Counted from the first letter of the stretch, positions 13,301-24,389 are shown. The stretch is 64,000 bases of DNA from Dipteris shenzhenensis (GCA_047967505.1 CM106540.1); one strand, 5' to 3'. Numbers and translations are program-made. The notes: a model not told the origin generated them from the letters alone.

Positions 13301-13449
13301 TGGAGCCCCCATCCGATAAGTACTTGTTTGATTAACACACCTAGGACCGTGTTTTTTTTATGGTTGTGCATGACACTAAGGCAAAAACGGTGTTTTATGC
13401 TTGATCCATAATGCAAAGCATATCCGATGGGCACAATACTTTGCACACT
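7387..13449 (+). repeat. Satellite array: ~181-bp monomers, mostly in a ~545-bp three-monomer higher-order repeat
   Basis: Each monomer has the order ATGCAAAGCATATCCGATGG, a CTCAACCTAGGTGG-like block, a CCCATCCGATAAGTACTTG block, ATAACACACCTAG, a T-run in GTGTTTTTTTACGG, and TGTGCATGACACTA. From about 8.7 kb three variants alternate. Type 1 carries AACTAGGTGGAATTGACTTA, type 2 GGTATTGAAATGTTCTCAAA, and type 3 TGGAGCCCCCATC with ACTTGTTTGA. The type-3 string ACTTGTTTGA ends near 9110, 9640, 10071, 10621, 11163, 11696, 12242, 12787 and 13331, so the period is 530-550 with one shortened unit (a type-2 deletion near 9925). The first ~1.3 kb is less regular. The 60-65-codon frames are monomer translations, not genes. 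Confidence 0.93.
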
Positions 13450-14084
13450 ATCTAGACATTGAGCAATAAGACAATGGGGAGTCAAATTATGCAGATGGCA
13501 TGAATTGAGGCTCTTTAAGAGCAACAATTTAAATTGTAAACATATGTTCAATCTATATCATTTTGGATATAAAGACTCTAGCTGAGAGCAACGTCTCTCA
13601 ATGTAATCATATAATGATAGCTATAATTGCTATTATAATTCTTTGGTTCAATACAAAACTTGGGTCTTATAGCATCATGTCTTCTTTCTATTTATTAAAA
13701 GTTTTAAAAATTTTGTGCATATTGCGAGTGACAATGTTATTTTCATGAAATATTTAAGTCTCCTTTCATGGATTTATTAATTTATCATGTCAAGGAAAAA
13801 TATTAAAAATAATTAAATTAACAAATAACTTAGGTATAGCTAGAATTTCTAATATAGCATTATTTCAAATTCTTGCATGTTGGTGCAAAAGTATAGATTA
13901 AAAAAACAATATTTTTATGTGAATATAATAGTGCCACAAAGTGAACTTTTGATTTGGGAAGAATATTTTCAGAAAGTAAAATTTTGATTTGGGAAGGACA
14001 TTTTCACAAAGTAAACTTTTCATTTGGGAAGGATTTTTGGGCTTCATCCAAAAACAACAGAAAAAGTCCAAAATTAATGAAATA
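13450..14084. other. AT-rich, no gene; 35-bp triplicate at 13935-14040
   Basis: Unique AT-rich sequence follows the abrupt end of the satellite. At 13935-14040 a 35-base unit (CACAAAGTGAACTTTTGATT plus TGGGAAG..TATTTT) is repeated three times in tandem with a few substitutions. No coding region is seen. Confidence 0.55.
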
Positions 14085-14156
14085 GGTGTTATATTAAAAA
14101 TATCCTTGTGTTGAACTCACATGATAGAGTTACATATGATGACTAACCCCCCCGAG
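14085..14156 (-). mobile_element. Terminal fragment of the hAT-like MITE
   Basis: The reverse complement starts CTCGGGGGGGTTAGTCATCA and continues with GTAAC..TGAGTTCAAC, matching the first ~70 bases of the complete MITEs at 29135-29380 and 32688-32934. The other end is not found, so this copy is truncated. It abuts the TNP2 reading frame of the adjacent CACTA remnant exactly after the codons for V-H-L-A, so it probably interrupted that gene. Confidence 0.6.
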
Positions 14157-16712
14157 CCAAATGCACTATGAGATGTAGTTGGCTTGTGAGAATAAAACGT
14201 GGAAAGGTCTCCTCCACTAAACAAACCACCTCCACTGACATAACTCGAGCATTCTCAAGCGTGATGGGATCTATTTCCTTTGAGCTCACATACCTAGAAA
14301 GGAAAATGTATGCCATATTAGCAATGTGAACACCTTGCAAGCTCCCCCATCTTGTAAGCTCTCCCATCTTGTAAAGTGCCTCGCAAGCTCTCCCATCTTG
14401 TAAATACAATCCTTCACATCCTTTGATGCACTATGAGAAACGCTAGAAGGTAGTATGAATTGAACACATGAGTAATGGTGGTTGATTAGTTGCTTCTAAT
14501 TCACTCACAAATTTGGAAGGAAAAAGATATAATGCACATAAAATGCTTGGAGCATCTTGTGCCAATCATGAGATTTCAAGCCATATAATTGCTCTACAGC
14601 TCTTTTCTTGCTCTTTGTGAAGGCCCCCTTGAAACACCTCATGCATCCAATGGGAGTACAAATTGTATTGATAGCTCGTTTCACCTCCACCATCTAAAAA
14701 GACATGCCCATTTGACCTCTCTTGTGGCCAAGCTTCATGCATCCTCCCTATGGTGCGTAGATCCTCCCTTATGCCTGCGGAATCTTGTGTCCCATTCAAA
14801 TGTTCCCAAATGGTAGATGCCACATTCTTGAAGATATGCATGGAATCAAGTAGGTGATTGATCTTGAGGTGGGACCAATATGGTAAACGATAAAAGATGA
14901 AGTATCTAAACAAAAGCTGGTGTTAGGATGCAATCTTTATTTCCATTCAATATGGCACATAATAGTTACGAACCTTTACCGGCTCATGCCAAGTGGTGGA
15001 GGAGTTGTGGAACCGTCCCAAATTCTCATCCAATCTCCTACAATGAGTGACTATGGGGGGACTTCATTCCAAGGGGCGATATATCTAGGATGATTAGGTG
15101 GAAGAAATCGATGGTGATTCTCATAGATAACCTTATTCAATGTGTCTACCCATGAGGCAACTAGCAAAGGACCACAAACAGGACATGCATGGTAACCCGA
15201 TGTAGTGAGACTTAAACAATAGATGCAATTATGAGTTCAAGGTGGGTTTAGGGTGCCACATCGATTGCCTACTCATAATTAAAAGTTCAATGCTTACCTG
15301 AAAACTCACCATAGCTTGGGAAGTCATGCATCCTCCACATCAAGATTGCTTTGCAATTGAAGTCTCATGACAAGGGAGGCTTCCTTACATCATGCACCTT
15401 GATACCTCTCCAAAGTATCTCTAGTTCATCAATTAAAGGCTCCAAATAAGCATAAGGATTTTTTACTTTATGTTTTCCTGGAATTAGAAGGGATAACATA
15501 ACATGTATTTTCTTAATCACCATAGAGGGTGGAAGATTATAATTCATTAATATCACTCCATACACTGTAAGACGTGCTTTTAAGAGACCAAATGGGTTCA
15601 CACTGTCCATACCCAATCCAAGTCTCAAGTTCCTAGGTTCTTCCTTGAAGCTTGGCCATGTGTCTTCAATATGCTTCCATGTTCTCCACTTGCCATCGGT
15701 TGATCGATGCGAGGACTGCCATGACATGAGCTTTGCAATGGATTTGCACTTGAACATATGTTGGATGTGAGGGATTATGGGAAAATGTCGCAGAACCTTA
15801 CGAGGCACACCCAAATTTTTGAGATCTACTCTATCTCTTGCCTCTCCACAAGTAGGACACTCTCTTGCATCCTTATGTGGTCCACGAAATAGAATGCAAT
15901 CATTAACACATGCATGGATGCACTTGTAATCTAATCCTCTAAGAGAGGTCACATGTTGCCTTGCCATATCTCTTAAGGTCGGTAATTGATTCTCCCTTGG
16001 AAGCATTTTACACAATAGCTTACATGTGAGGGCCATAAATGAGAAAAAGAATTCGAGTAATTGACCCACTAGCATAATTCACCATGTTTGCAAAATAGAC
16101 TTTAAAGCTTACTTGAGTAATGCATTCAAACTTGCATTGCTCCATCCATAGATGGTTTGCATGTTTAGTAACTCAAGGGAGGCACATAGAACAGAGAATG
16201 TGCACCCCTCAAACAGTGGAGTCAATGCTGCAGTAAAAAGAATGTCCTACTCCATGCTATCATCCCTACCTGAGGATTGATGGACATATAAATCCCACAC
16301 CATATCATCAAACACCTCCTCCTCCATGGCCTCATGAGGTAATGGTTTAGGCTACTATCACCATCACTCCATGCATCTGTAAAGGTCCCTCCTGAAGATC
16401 CCACCTCATGTTTACAGTTGCATCCCATTCTCCATACTTTGAGATGTGATTGAGTGTAATTTTGCATGCATGATACATGTTTCCTCAGCATCGATCACAC
16501 ATACATTTGATTTTTTGCTCCAACCACATTTTGTGATGGTGGATACGGAGGGATTTATCCTCACTGGAGCTACTTATTGAGGATGAAGACATCCTACAGA
16601 TAAACAACTTAAAAAATGTGTTCTTGCATAAGTTATAAATGTCAAAACTTTGTGTAGCATCTAAAAGTGCATCTAACATCGTGTCTCTACTGTGGAACGT
16701 GTCTATAGGCAC
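14157..16712 (-). pseudogene. CACTA (En/Spm) TNP2-type transposase remnant, copy 1
   Basis: TNP2/Transposase_21 proteins catalyse cut-and-paste movement of CACTA elements. Reading the minus strand: an N-terminal serine-rich start and Cys-containing motif (IKCMCDRC, ~16485-16600); a core at 15365-16075 with IHACVNDCILFR, CPTCGEAR, VLRHFPIIPHIQ, EEPRNLRLGL and MLSLLIPGKHKVKN..LEPLIDEL; a GYHACPVCG / NHHRFLPP block near 15060-15200; LPYWSHLKINHLLDSMHIFKNV (two halves, ~14840-14900); GLKSHDWHKMLQ (~14555-14590); and a DUF4218-like EETFPRF..LHLIVHLA at 14157-14220. Stops and frameshifts separate these blocks, though some breaks may be introns. It ends at a MITE fragment. Its mirror-image relative lies at 22208-23941. 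Confidence 0.85.
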
Positions 16713-16880
16713 GTCTAAAACACAGTCTAGACATGTTGATAGATGCGCATTTAGACGAGCTTTCAGACGCGTGTTTAGACATGCTTTTAGATGCGCAGAT
16801 TGTGAGCTGATTTTTGAGCCTACTCTCAGCGTGCATGCTTTCCTTCACATACTTTTAGCATTGCGCGGCTTGCTTTTCTA
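16670..16880 (-). promoter_or_regulatory. Cluster of GTCTA/TCTAGAC-type subterminal motifs (CACTA copy 1)
   Basis: A degenerate 10-12-mer recurs in both orientations: GTGCATCTAACATC, GTGTCTATAGGCACGTCTA, CAGTCTAGACATG, GATAGATGCGCATTTAGACG, TTTTAGATGCGC. Subterminal arrays of short transposase-binding repeats are known in En/Spm, so this is the likely role. That assignment is inference. Equivalent clusters lie at 17215-17285, 21490-21600, 22030-22145, 26061-26260 and 31530-31690. Confidence 0.5.
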
Positions 16881-17455
16881 TTAATAGACAGCTCTGGGCA
16901 TCCACACTTATCTCCAAGCACCCACACTCATCTCCAGGCTTACATAATCATCCCCAAGTATACAAGAGAAGAGGGTGAACAAGGAAGAGAAGAAAGAGAA
17001 GCAGGTTTGAAGAAGGACAAGAAGCTTCCATACCTCTATCCAAGGTAATTCTCTTGGTGGTTGGTCTTCTTTGGAAGTTTCTCTCTTTGGATTCATCCTT
17101 TGTTGTATGCAAGGAAGGGATGTTTTTGGTACTACTATTGTTCTTTTTGGGGTTGGGTGCATGTCCTTTTCAGTTTCTTTCAAAAAGCTGTCTGTTGGAC
17201 CACGTCAAATAGTGCATCTAACTTTTGGCAAAACAGACAGTTGCGCCTGTAGAAGCACTGTTAAATGTGTCTATAGACATGCTACAATAGTTTTTCTTGT
17301 GTGTTCTTCCCTTTTCCCTTCCCCTTCCCCTTCCAAGAAAGAGATTGCATGAATGATGAAAAGGGATTGCATGAATGAAGAAAGAGATTGCATAAATGAT
17401 GGAATGGGATTGCATGAATGAAGAAAGGGATTGCATTCGTGAGGAAACAAGGGAT
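16881..17455 (-). other. 5' leader region of CACTA copy 1
   Basis: Non-coding sequence that matches, inverted, 21400-21960. It includes a repeated TCTCCAAGCACCCACACT phrase near 16911 and short tandem units (GGGATTGCATGAATGAAGAA, ~20-22 bases) at 17340-17460. No protein is recognisable. Confidence 0.45.
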
Positions 17456-18172
17456 TGCATTCTCTTTTTCTCTCTTTTCTCCTCTCTTTCCTTCTCTTTT
17501 CTCCTCTCTTTTTCTCTCTTATCTCCTCTCTTTTTTCTCCTCTCTTTTCCTCTCTTTTCTCATCGCTTTCCTTCTCTTATTTTCTCTCTTTTATCCTCAC
17601 TTTTTCTCTCTTTTATCCTCTCCTTCCTTCTCTCTTTTCGTCTCTTTTCTTCTCTTTTCTCCTCTCTTTTTCTCTGTTATCTCCTCTCTTTTTCTCTCTT
17701 TTTTCTCCTCTCTTTCCTTCTCTCTTTTTCTCTCTTTTATCCTCACTTTTTCTCTCTTTTTCCTTCTCTATTTTATCCTCTCTTTTCGTCCCTTTTTGTC
17801 TCTTTTCTCCTCTCTTTCTCTCTCTGATATCCTCTCTCTTTTCTCCTCTCTTTCCTTCTCTTTTTCTCTCTTTTATCCTCACTTTTTCTCTCTTTTTCCT
17901 TCTCTCTTTTATCCTCTCTTTTTGTCTCTTTTCGTATCTCTTTTTCTCTCTTATCTCCTCTCTTTTTCTCTCTTTTTTATCCTCTCTTTTCCTCTATTTT
18001 GCTCTCTTTTCTCATCTCTTTCCTTCTCTGTTTTTCTCTCTTTTATCCCCACTTTTTTTCTTTTAGCTTTCTCTCTTTTTCTCTCTTTTTTCTCCTCTCT
18101 TTCTTCCTTTTTCTCCTCTCTTTCTTCCTTTTTCTCCTCTCTTTATCTCTCTTTTTTCTCCTCTCTTTTCCT
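17456..18172 (+). repeat. Polypyrimidine tract (TTTTCTCCTCTC)n
   Basis: About 0.7 kb of CT-only sequence built from TCTCTTTTCTCCTCTCTTTC-like units. It is mirrored by the polypurine tract at 20455-21190 on the other side of the central region. Long open frames here encode only Ser/Leu/Phe low complexity. Confidence 0.85.
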
Positions 18173-18400
18173 AAGAAACATTGAAAGAAGACACGCTAGC
18201 ATGTTAACAACAAAAAACATTTGGCAAGCCCTTTTCTTCCATAGGATGGACCACAGCTTTGAAGTAACGCATCTAAGAAGTAATGATATCAAAGCTAAAT
18301 AGAAAAGAAACATTAAAAGAAAACATGTTAGCATGTTAACAACACAAAGCATTTAGCAAGTCCTTTTCTTCCATAGGATGGACCAGCTTGTGAAAGTGAA
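18172..18400 (+). repeat. Tandem pair of a dispersed ~133-bp repeat
   Basis: A unit beginning AAGAAACATTGAAAGAAGAC, with TTAGCATGTTAACAAC, CATTTGGCAAG and CTTCCATAGGATGGACCA, starts at 18172 and again at 18305. A third copy lies at about 37063-37170 inside LTR element D, with the phrase AAGAAGTAATGATATCAAAG shared upstream. Origin unknown. Confidence 0.7.
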
Positions 18401-19050
18401 GCTAGTGTTGAATACATAAATGCATTTGTAGACGCGCTTAGAGATGCTATACATAATATTTTTGTTAATAAATGCAGAATTTTGTGTGGTTGAACAGAAT
18501 GCTGTGTATGCTGTGTATGCTATGTAGTTACAAGAATCCCATTTCCACATTGTGCGATTCAATTCTTACCGCCAACCGCATTTTAATTAGCACGATTGCA
18601 AGCACATCTATAGATGACGATTACAATTCCGAATAAAACATTACAAGTCCAAAACGTTTAGTTCACAAGGCATTAATTGATAGAACGTTGCACAAGGAAA
18701 TTGAAAGCCAAAAAAATAAAAGGAGTGTATATGAATTCATAGCTCAAAAAGTGCTTGTATGTACATATAGCACGAAGCCAAGCCACGTCTTGTGGCTTCA
18801 AGTACAAAGATAAGAGGAGTGTATATACAAGAGAGGCACGAAGCCAAGCTAGTGGCTTCAAGTCCAAAAAAGAGTAGCTAGCACTACTTCTACGACTAAT
18901 CTAAGTTCTCTGCGTCCTCGCTCCCTTCTTCCTCATGTTCTCCCTCCTAATCAGCTGCAAGGTCTTGTAAACGAGGAACAACATGTATCAATGTATGAAA
19001 AATCAAATCTTTACTTACAATATTGACATTATTTAATTACTTTCAAATAC
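18401..19050. other. Central region of the CACTA pair, no gene recognised
   Basis: Mixed sequence. A TGTAGACGCGCTTAGAGATGC motif near 18430 and CATCTATAGATGACG near 18605 belong to the subterminal-motif family. A ~70-base direct repeat containing CACGAAGCCAAGC..GTGGCTTCAAGT lies at about 18771-18866. No TIR was found. Confidence 0.4.
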
Positions 19051-19991
19051 CTGGGGGGCGCCCCAGTAGCCCGGATATACTGCTCCTCAATAATCAACCC
19101 ATCATCATAGAAGTGCCTCCATGTATCTCTTCTACGATGGTGGTGGTGGTAGGCTGTCTCAACAAGAGTAGGGTAATTGTCCATGATATCAAGCTACAAG
19201 ATGACACAATTTGCGGCGGGGTTAGTACAAAGAAACAACCTCCTAATAAACAACATAAACAATATAATTTGAGATCAATACTTACAAATTGGGCCTCCCA
19301 CGATTCAACACACCTTGATCGAAATGCACGCTTTCATATTGCTCCATTTGGATCCTTCATGCCTCCACATGATGCAAACTGGGGTCCGCCTTCGCTGCCT
19401 TCATTGCTTTCTTCCACTCATGCTTGTGAGCAGTGTGGGGTTGGCCTCTTGGTGGTTGACCTTTCTCAATCGTGGCAATCTCTACTAGTGCCTTCCTCTT
19501 AAGCGAAGATTTTTTTGCTAAGTATCGTAACAATCTTTCACTTGGCCCATTTATCTGTGGACTGAACATTGGGGGGATTGGGATACCTAGAGCGAATAGC
19601 AGCAAGGGTCTCATCAGCCAAATTTTTTGGATGGTCTTTGTAGTGAATAAAGAAATCTTTATAGTTGTTAGCAATTACAGAGCGCATGAAGGCCATGATG
19701 TCCTTCCCCTGTGCATCCATCAAGATGCCTCCAGTCTGAGTGATGTCATAGTAAATCATACCATCACCCTCTAGCATGTCTGCATCATTTGAATCATATC
19801 CTCGTCCCCACCACTACCCCCCCCAAAGCAGGTTGCCATGCATCCCCCACCACTCTCTTTGCTACTATGCCTACTACCTTATTGTGTCGAGCTGGCCACT
19901 GTAGCTGGAGAAGTGACTCTTGACTGCACACTCTTGACTGCACAGGAGTACGTTGGCCACTCATAGCTGGCGAAGAGACTCTCGATGGCAC
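19051..19991 (-). pseudogene. Possible second CACTA ORF (Transposase_24 / Ptta-En-Spm-like remnant)
   Basis: A minus-strand exon at 19051-19193 (about 47 codons, containing TLVETAYHHHHRRRDTW and EEQYIRATGAPPR) is bounded by a good acceptor (CTTGTAG) and donor (CAG|GTATTT). Upstream, a frame ending SWEAQF|GTAAGT at 19286 leads back into 19357-19777, with KDHPKNLADETLAAIRSRYP, a degraded KRKA..KGQPPRGQPHTAHKH stretch and stops or frameshifts between blocks. This order (motif around W, K/R-rich block, HT motif) resembles the plant En/Spm Transposase_24 family, a regular partner of TNP2. The match is weak, and an unrelated TE protein is possible. Confidence 0.4.
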
Positions 19992-20454
19992 GGGAGTACG
20001 TTGGCAACTCTATGAGGTAAAAGGACCTCCTGACTGCAGGGGGGAGAAGGGGCTCGGCTCTGTAGCCGGCTGGGCTATCTTGACTCTGATGGGGTAATCT
20101 TAGCTATAGTGTGGGATTGGGGTGGTTTGGAGTCTATACTGCCGACTCCTGGGGGGTGTTTGTAGTACCCGTCATGTATGTGTATAACTCCGTAGGAGTG
20201 CGAGGGTGCCCCAAAATGTTATATAACTCCCAAAAGATGGCATCCCGAAGATTAGATGAGGCTAAAGATCCTGGTCACATGATGAACTGAAGAAAAGAAA
20301 AGAAGAAGATTACCATCGAGCATGCCCTTGTCATGAGATGCAAAAGAAAAAACTGAGTGACAGCTTGACATTGAGCAAGCATTTACAGACTCCTGCATTC
20401 TTTGAATTAGAGTGACAAAAGTTTGTATCTACTTGCTCAATGTCAGGCTATTGA
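19992..20454. other. No gene recognised
   Basis: G-rich sequence (GGGGGGTGTTTG near 20150) followed by AT-rich sequence up to the polypurine tract. It may be the 5' part of the neighbouring minus-strand ORF, but I see no motif. Confidence 0.35.
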
Positions 20455-21190
20455 AGCTTCACATGGGAAAAGAGAGAAAAAGAGAGGAAGGAAAGAGAGG
20501 AGAAAAAAGAAAGGAGATAAGAGAGAAAAGAGAGGAGGGATAGAGAGAAAAAGAGAGAAGGAAAGAGATGAGAAAAGAGATGAAAAGAGAAAGAAAGAGA
20601 GGAGATAAGAGAGAAAAAGAGAGACGGAAAGAGAAGGAAATATAGAATAAAAGAGAGAAGGAAAAAGAGAGACAAGGTGAAGGAAAGAGGGGATAAAAGA
20701 GAGGAAAATAATCTGAAGGAAAGAGAGGAGAAAAGAGAGGAAAATACAAGAGAAGAGAGGAGAAAAAAAGAGAGAAAAAGAGAGGAGATAAGAGAGGAAA
20801 AGTACCAGAAAAAGAGAAGGAAAGAAAGGATAAAAGAGAGAAGGAAAAAGAGAAACAAGGTGAAGGAAAGAGGGGATAAAAGAGAGGAAAATAGAGAGAA
20901 GGAAAGAGGAAAATAGAGGAAAAGAGAGGAGAAAAAAAGAGAGAAAAAGAGAGGAGATAAGAGAGGAAAATTACCACAAAAAGAGAAGGAAAGAGAGGAT
21001 AAAAGAGAGAAGGAAAAAGAGAGAAAAGGTGAGGATAAAAGAGAGAAAAAGAGAGAAGAAAAGAGAGGAGAAAAGAGAGGAGGGAAAGAGAGAAAAAGAG
21101 AGAAGGAAAGAGACAAGAAAAGAGACAGAGAAAAGAGAAGGAAAGAGAGGAGAAAAGCGAAGGAAAGAGAGGAGAAAGGAGACAAAAAGA
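20455..21190 (-). repeat. Polypurine tract, inverted partner of 17456-18172
   Basis: The plus strand is almost all A and G (GGAAAGAGAGGAGAAAAGAG units). Its reverse complement has the same CT units as 17456-18172, so the two face each other. The 269-codon minus-strand frame is low-complexity Ser/Leu/Phe and is not called as a gene. Confidence 0.85.
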
Positions 21191-21480
21191 GAACGCAATC
21201 TCTTATTTTCTCACGAATGCAATCCCTTTCTTTAATCATGCTTTCCCTTTCCATCATTCATGCAATCCCTTTCTTGAATCATGCTTTCCCTTTCCATAAT
21301 TCATGCAATCCATTTCTTCAATCATGCAATCCCTTTCCATCATTCATGCAATCCCTTTCTTCATTCATGCAATCACTTATTTCCATCATTCAATATGCAA
21401 TCCTTTTCTTGGAAGTGGAAGTGGAAAGGCAAGGGGAAGGGAAAGCGAAGGAAAAAGAAGGCCGGAAAAGGGAGGAACAG
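21191..21480 (+). repeat. Short tandem units CATGCAATCCCTTTC
   Basis: About eight degenerate units of ~20-24 bases (ATTCATGCAATCCCTTTCTT) run from 21205 to 21410, then a purine-rich stretch. The reverse complement occurs at 17340-17460, confirming that the arms are inverted copies. Confidence 0.65.
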
Positions 21481-21489
21481 ATAAGACTG

Positions 21490-22145
21490 TTAGAGCACGT
21501 CTATAGACGCGTCTAACAGTGCATCTATAGGCATAGTTGTCTATTTTTCCAAAAGACACATGCATCTATAGACACACTCCGATAGATGCCTTTTTATAAG
21601 AAATTAAAAAGGACATGCACCCGACCACACTAGTACAAAAACATCCGTTCCTTACATATGACAAAGGACGAATCCAAAGAGAGAAACTTCCAAATAAGAT
21701 CAACCGTCAAGAGACTTACCTTGGATACAAGTATGGAAGCTTCTTGTCCTTCTTCAAAGTTGCTTCTCTTTCTTCTCTTCATTGTTCACCTTCTGCTTCT
21801 TTTTCTTCTTTTCCTTGTTCATCCTCTTCTCTTGTGTTGTGTACTTGGGGATGATTGTGTAAGCCTGGAGATGAGTGTGGGTGCTTGGAGATAAGTGTGG
21901 ATGCTCGAAGATAAGTGTGGATGCTCAGAGCTGTGTCTGTTAATAGGAAATCAAGCCGTGCGATGTTAAAAGTATGTGAAGGAAAGCAAGCGCACTAAAA
22001 GTAGGTTCAAAAATCAGCTCGCAGTTTGTGCATCTATTTGCGTGTCTAAAAGCGTGTATATCAATGCATCTAAAGTAAGTTTTAGACGTGCTTATAGATG
22101 CAATCCATAGTACAGAGGCGGTGTTAGATGCACTTTTAGACACTC
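21490..22145 (+). promoter_or_regulatory. Subterminal GTCTATAGACGC motif clusters and leader of CACTA copy 2
   Basis: GCACGTCTATAGACGCGTCT at ~21494 is a nearly ideal palindrome. Related motifs follow at 21520-21590 (CATCTATAGACACAC, GATAGATGCC) and 22025-22145 (GCATCTATTTGCGTGTCTA, TTTTAGACGTGC, TAGATGCACTTTTAGACAC). Between them lies leader sequence shared with CACTA copy 1. Proposed role: transposase binding; this is inference from En/Spm architecture. Confidence 0.5.
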
Positions 22146-22207
22146 CATAGAGTTTTGACATTTACAACTCATCCAAGAACAAATTTTTTGGGTTGTTTAT
22201 ATGTAGG

Positions 22208-23941
22208 ATGTCGTCATCTTCAACAAGTAGCTCCAGTGAGGATGAATCCCTCCATATCCCCACCATCGCAAAATGTGGTTGGAGCAAAAAATCAAATGTA
22301 TGTGTGATCCATGTCGAGGAAACATGTATCGTGCACGCAGAATTACACTCAATCACGTCTCAAAGTATGGAGAATGGGAAGCGACCATAAGCATGGTAAG
22401 TGTTAAAGAGTTAACGTTGATTGAGATACCTATGGGTGTTCATGTGTTTGAGTTATGATCCTGTTTTAATTTGATACAAGATGCAATGCCACACTTGCAT
22501 ATATTGCCCTATGCACGTTGTAAGGAGGCAAAGCATCGGTGATATGAGGTGGGATCTTTAGGAGGGACCATTACGGATGCATGGAGTGATGGTGATAGTA
22601 GCCCTACACCATTACCTCATGAGGCCATGGAGGAGGAGGTGTTTGATGATATGATGCGGGATTTATATGTCCATCAATCCTCAGGTAGGGATGATAGCAT
22701 GGAGCAGGACGATCTTTTTATCGCAGCATCGACCCCACTGTTTGAGGGGTGCACATTCTCTGTTCTATGTGCCTCCCTTGAGTTACTAAACTTATAGACC
22801 ATCTATGGATGGAGCAATGCAAGTTTGAATGCATTACTCAAGTAAACTTTAAAGTCTATTTTGCAAACATGGTGAATTATACTAGTGGGTCAATTATCAA
22901 ATGCTTTTTCTCATTTATGGTCTTCACGTGCAAGCTATTATGCTAAATACTTCCAAGGGAGAATAAATTACCGACCTCAAGAGATATGGCATGGCAACAT
23001 GTGACCTCTCTTGGAGGATTAGATTAAAAGCGCATCCATGCATGCATCAATGATTGTGTCAATGATGCAAGAGAGTGTTCTACTTGTGGAGAGGCAAGAT
23101 ATAGAGCAAATCTCAAAACATTGGATTTGCCTCATAAGGTTCTGCGACATTTCCCCATAATCCTTTGCATCCAACATATGTTCAAGTTCAGATCCATTAC
23201 AGAGCTCATGTCATGGCATTCCTCCCATCGATCAACCGATGGCAAGTGGAGAACTCCCATAGACACTCCTGTGTGGAAGCATATTGAAGAAACATGGCCA
23301 AGTTCAAGGAAGAACCTAGGAGCTTGAGACTTGGATGCGTTATGGACGTTGTGAACCCATTTGGTCTCAAAAGCACCCATTACAGTGTATGGCTAGTGAT
23401 ATTGGTGAATTCTGATCTTCCACTGTCTATGGCAATTAAGAAAGAACATGTTGTGTTATCCCTTCTAATTCCAGGGAAACATAAAGTGAAAAATCTTGAT
23501 GTTTATTTGGAGCCTTTGATTGACGAGCTAGAGATAATTTGGAGAGGTATCAATGTGCATGATGTGAGTAGGCCTCCATTGTCACAAGACTTCAACTGCA
23601 AAGCAATCTTGATGTGGATGATGCATGACTTCCCAGGCTATGGTGAGTGTTCATGTAAGCATTGCACTTTTAATTATGAGTAGGCAATTGATGTGGCACC
23701 CTCAACCCACCTTGAACTCTTAATTGCATCTATTGTTCAAGTCTCACTACATTGGGTTACCATGCAGCATGTCCTGTTTGTGGTCCTTCGCTAGTTGCCT
23801 CATGGGCAGACACATTGAATAAGGTCTTCTATGAGAATCACCATCGATTTCTCCCACCTGATCATCCTAGATATGTCACCCCTTGGAATGAAGTCCCCCC
23901 ATAGTCACTCACTGCAGGAGATTGGATGAGAATTTGGGAGA
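22208..23941 (+). pseudogene. CACTA TNP2-type transposase remnant, copy 2
   Basis: This is the plus-strand counterpart of copy 1. It starts MSSSSTSSSSEDES at 22208, then an IKCMCDPCRGNMY motif in a second frame and an EWEA block, matching the N-terminal zinc-binding region of CACTA transposases. Next come GSLGGTITDAWSDGDSS (22549), a degraded C-x2-CG motif (23080), HKVLRHFPIILCIQHMFK (23128), EEPRSLRLG (23309), VLSLLIPGKHKVKN..LEPLIDELE (23453-23530), FPGYGECSCKHC (23630) and GYHAACPVCG with HHRFLPPDHPRY (23755-23875). Several frame changes and stops make it non-functional. Similarity ends at 23941, where a polypyrimidine tract begins, so the catalytic C-terminal half is missing. Confidence 0.85.
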
Positions 23942-24220
23942 GCCCTCTTTCATTTTCCTCTTCTTCTCTCTTTCCCCTCTTCCAATCTCTTTTCCTTTCC
24001 CTCTTCTTCCTCTTTCCCTCTCCTTTCTCTTTTCCCTCTTCTTTCCCTCTTCTTCTCTCTTTCCCCTCTTCCAATATCTTTTCCTTTCCCTCTTCTTCCT
24101 CTTTTCCTCTTCTTTCTCATTTCCCTCTTCTTCCTCTTCTTTCCCTCTTCTTTCCCCTCTTCTCTCTTCTTCCTCTTTTCCCTCTTCTTCCTCTTCTTTC
24201 CCTCTTCTTATTTTGTTAGA
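23942..24220 (+). repeat. Polypyrimidine tract (TTCCTCTTCTTTCCC)n
   Basis: CT-only sequence of TTCCCTCTTCTTCCTCTT units replaces the rest of the transposase gene at 23942. The join suggests a recombination or slippage junction between CACTA sequence and a pyrimidine tract. Confidence 0.8.
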
Positions 24221-24389
24221 TAAAATGTTGGAGAAAATTTGTTGCAAGCCATTGTTTTAACTTTTAATATGTCCATTGTGCCAAAAAATTAGCTTCCATC
24301 GTGCTCTCAAATTCTCTAATACATTATTTTTCATATCATTCTAATTGTAAGTTTTTTTTAATGTATATATTGTGATTTTTGCATTGCAT

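Noticed and set aside
8954-13411. Repeated 60-105-codon frames with PHPISTCLNNTPRTVFF-like text
   Set aside because: They are monomer-length translations of the satellite, with frame breaks between copies. This is not a gene family.
7387-13449. Regular repeats considered as a CRISPR array
   Set aside because: Monomers are ~181 bases, diverged along their whole length, with no unique spacers or cas genes, in a plant genome context.
17418-18302. Long open frames in the pyrimidine tracts (also 20448-21257 minus, 45959-46752 plus)
   Set aside because: Repetitive Ser/Leu/Phe translations of CT repeats. No start context, motif or conservation.
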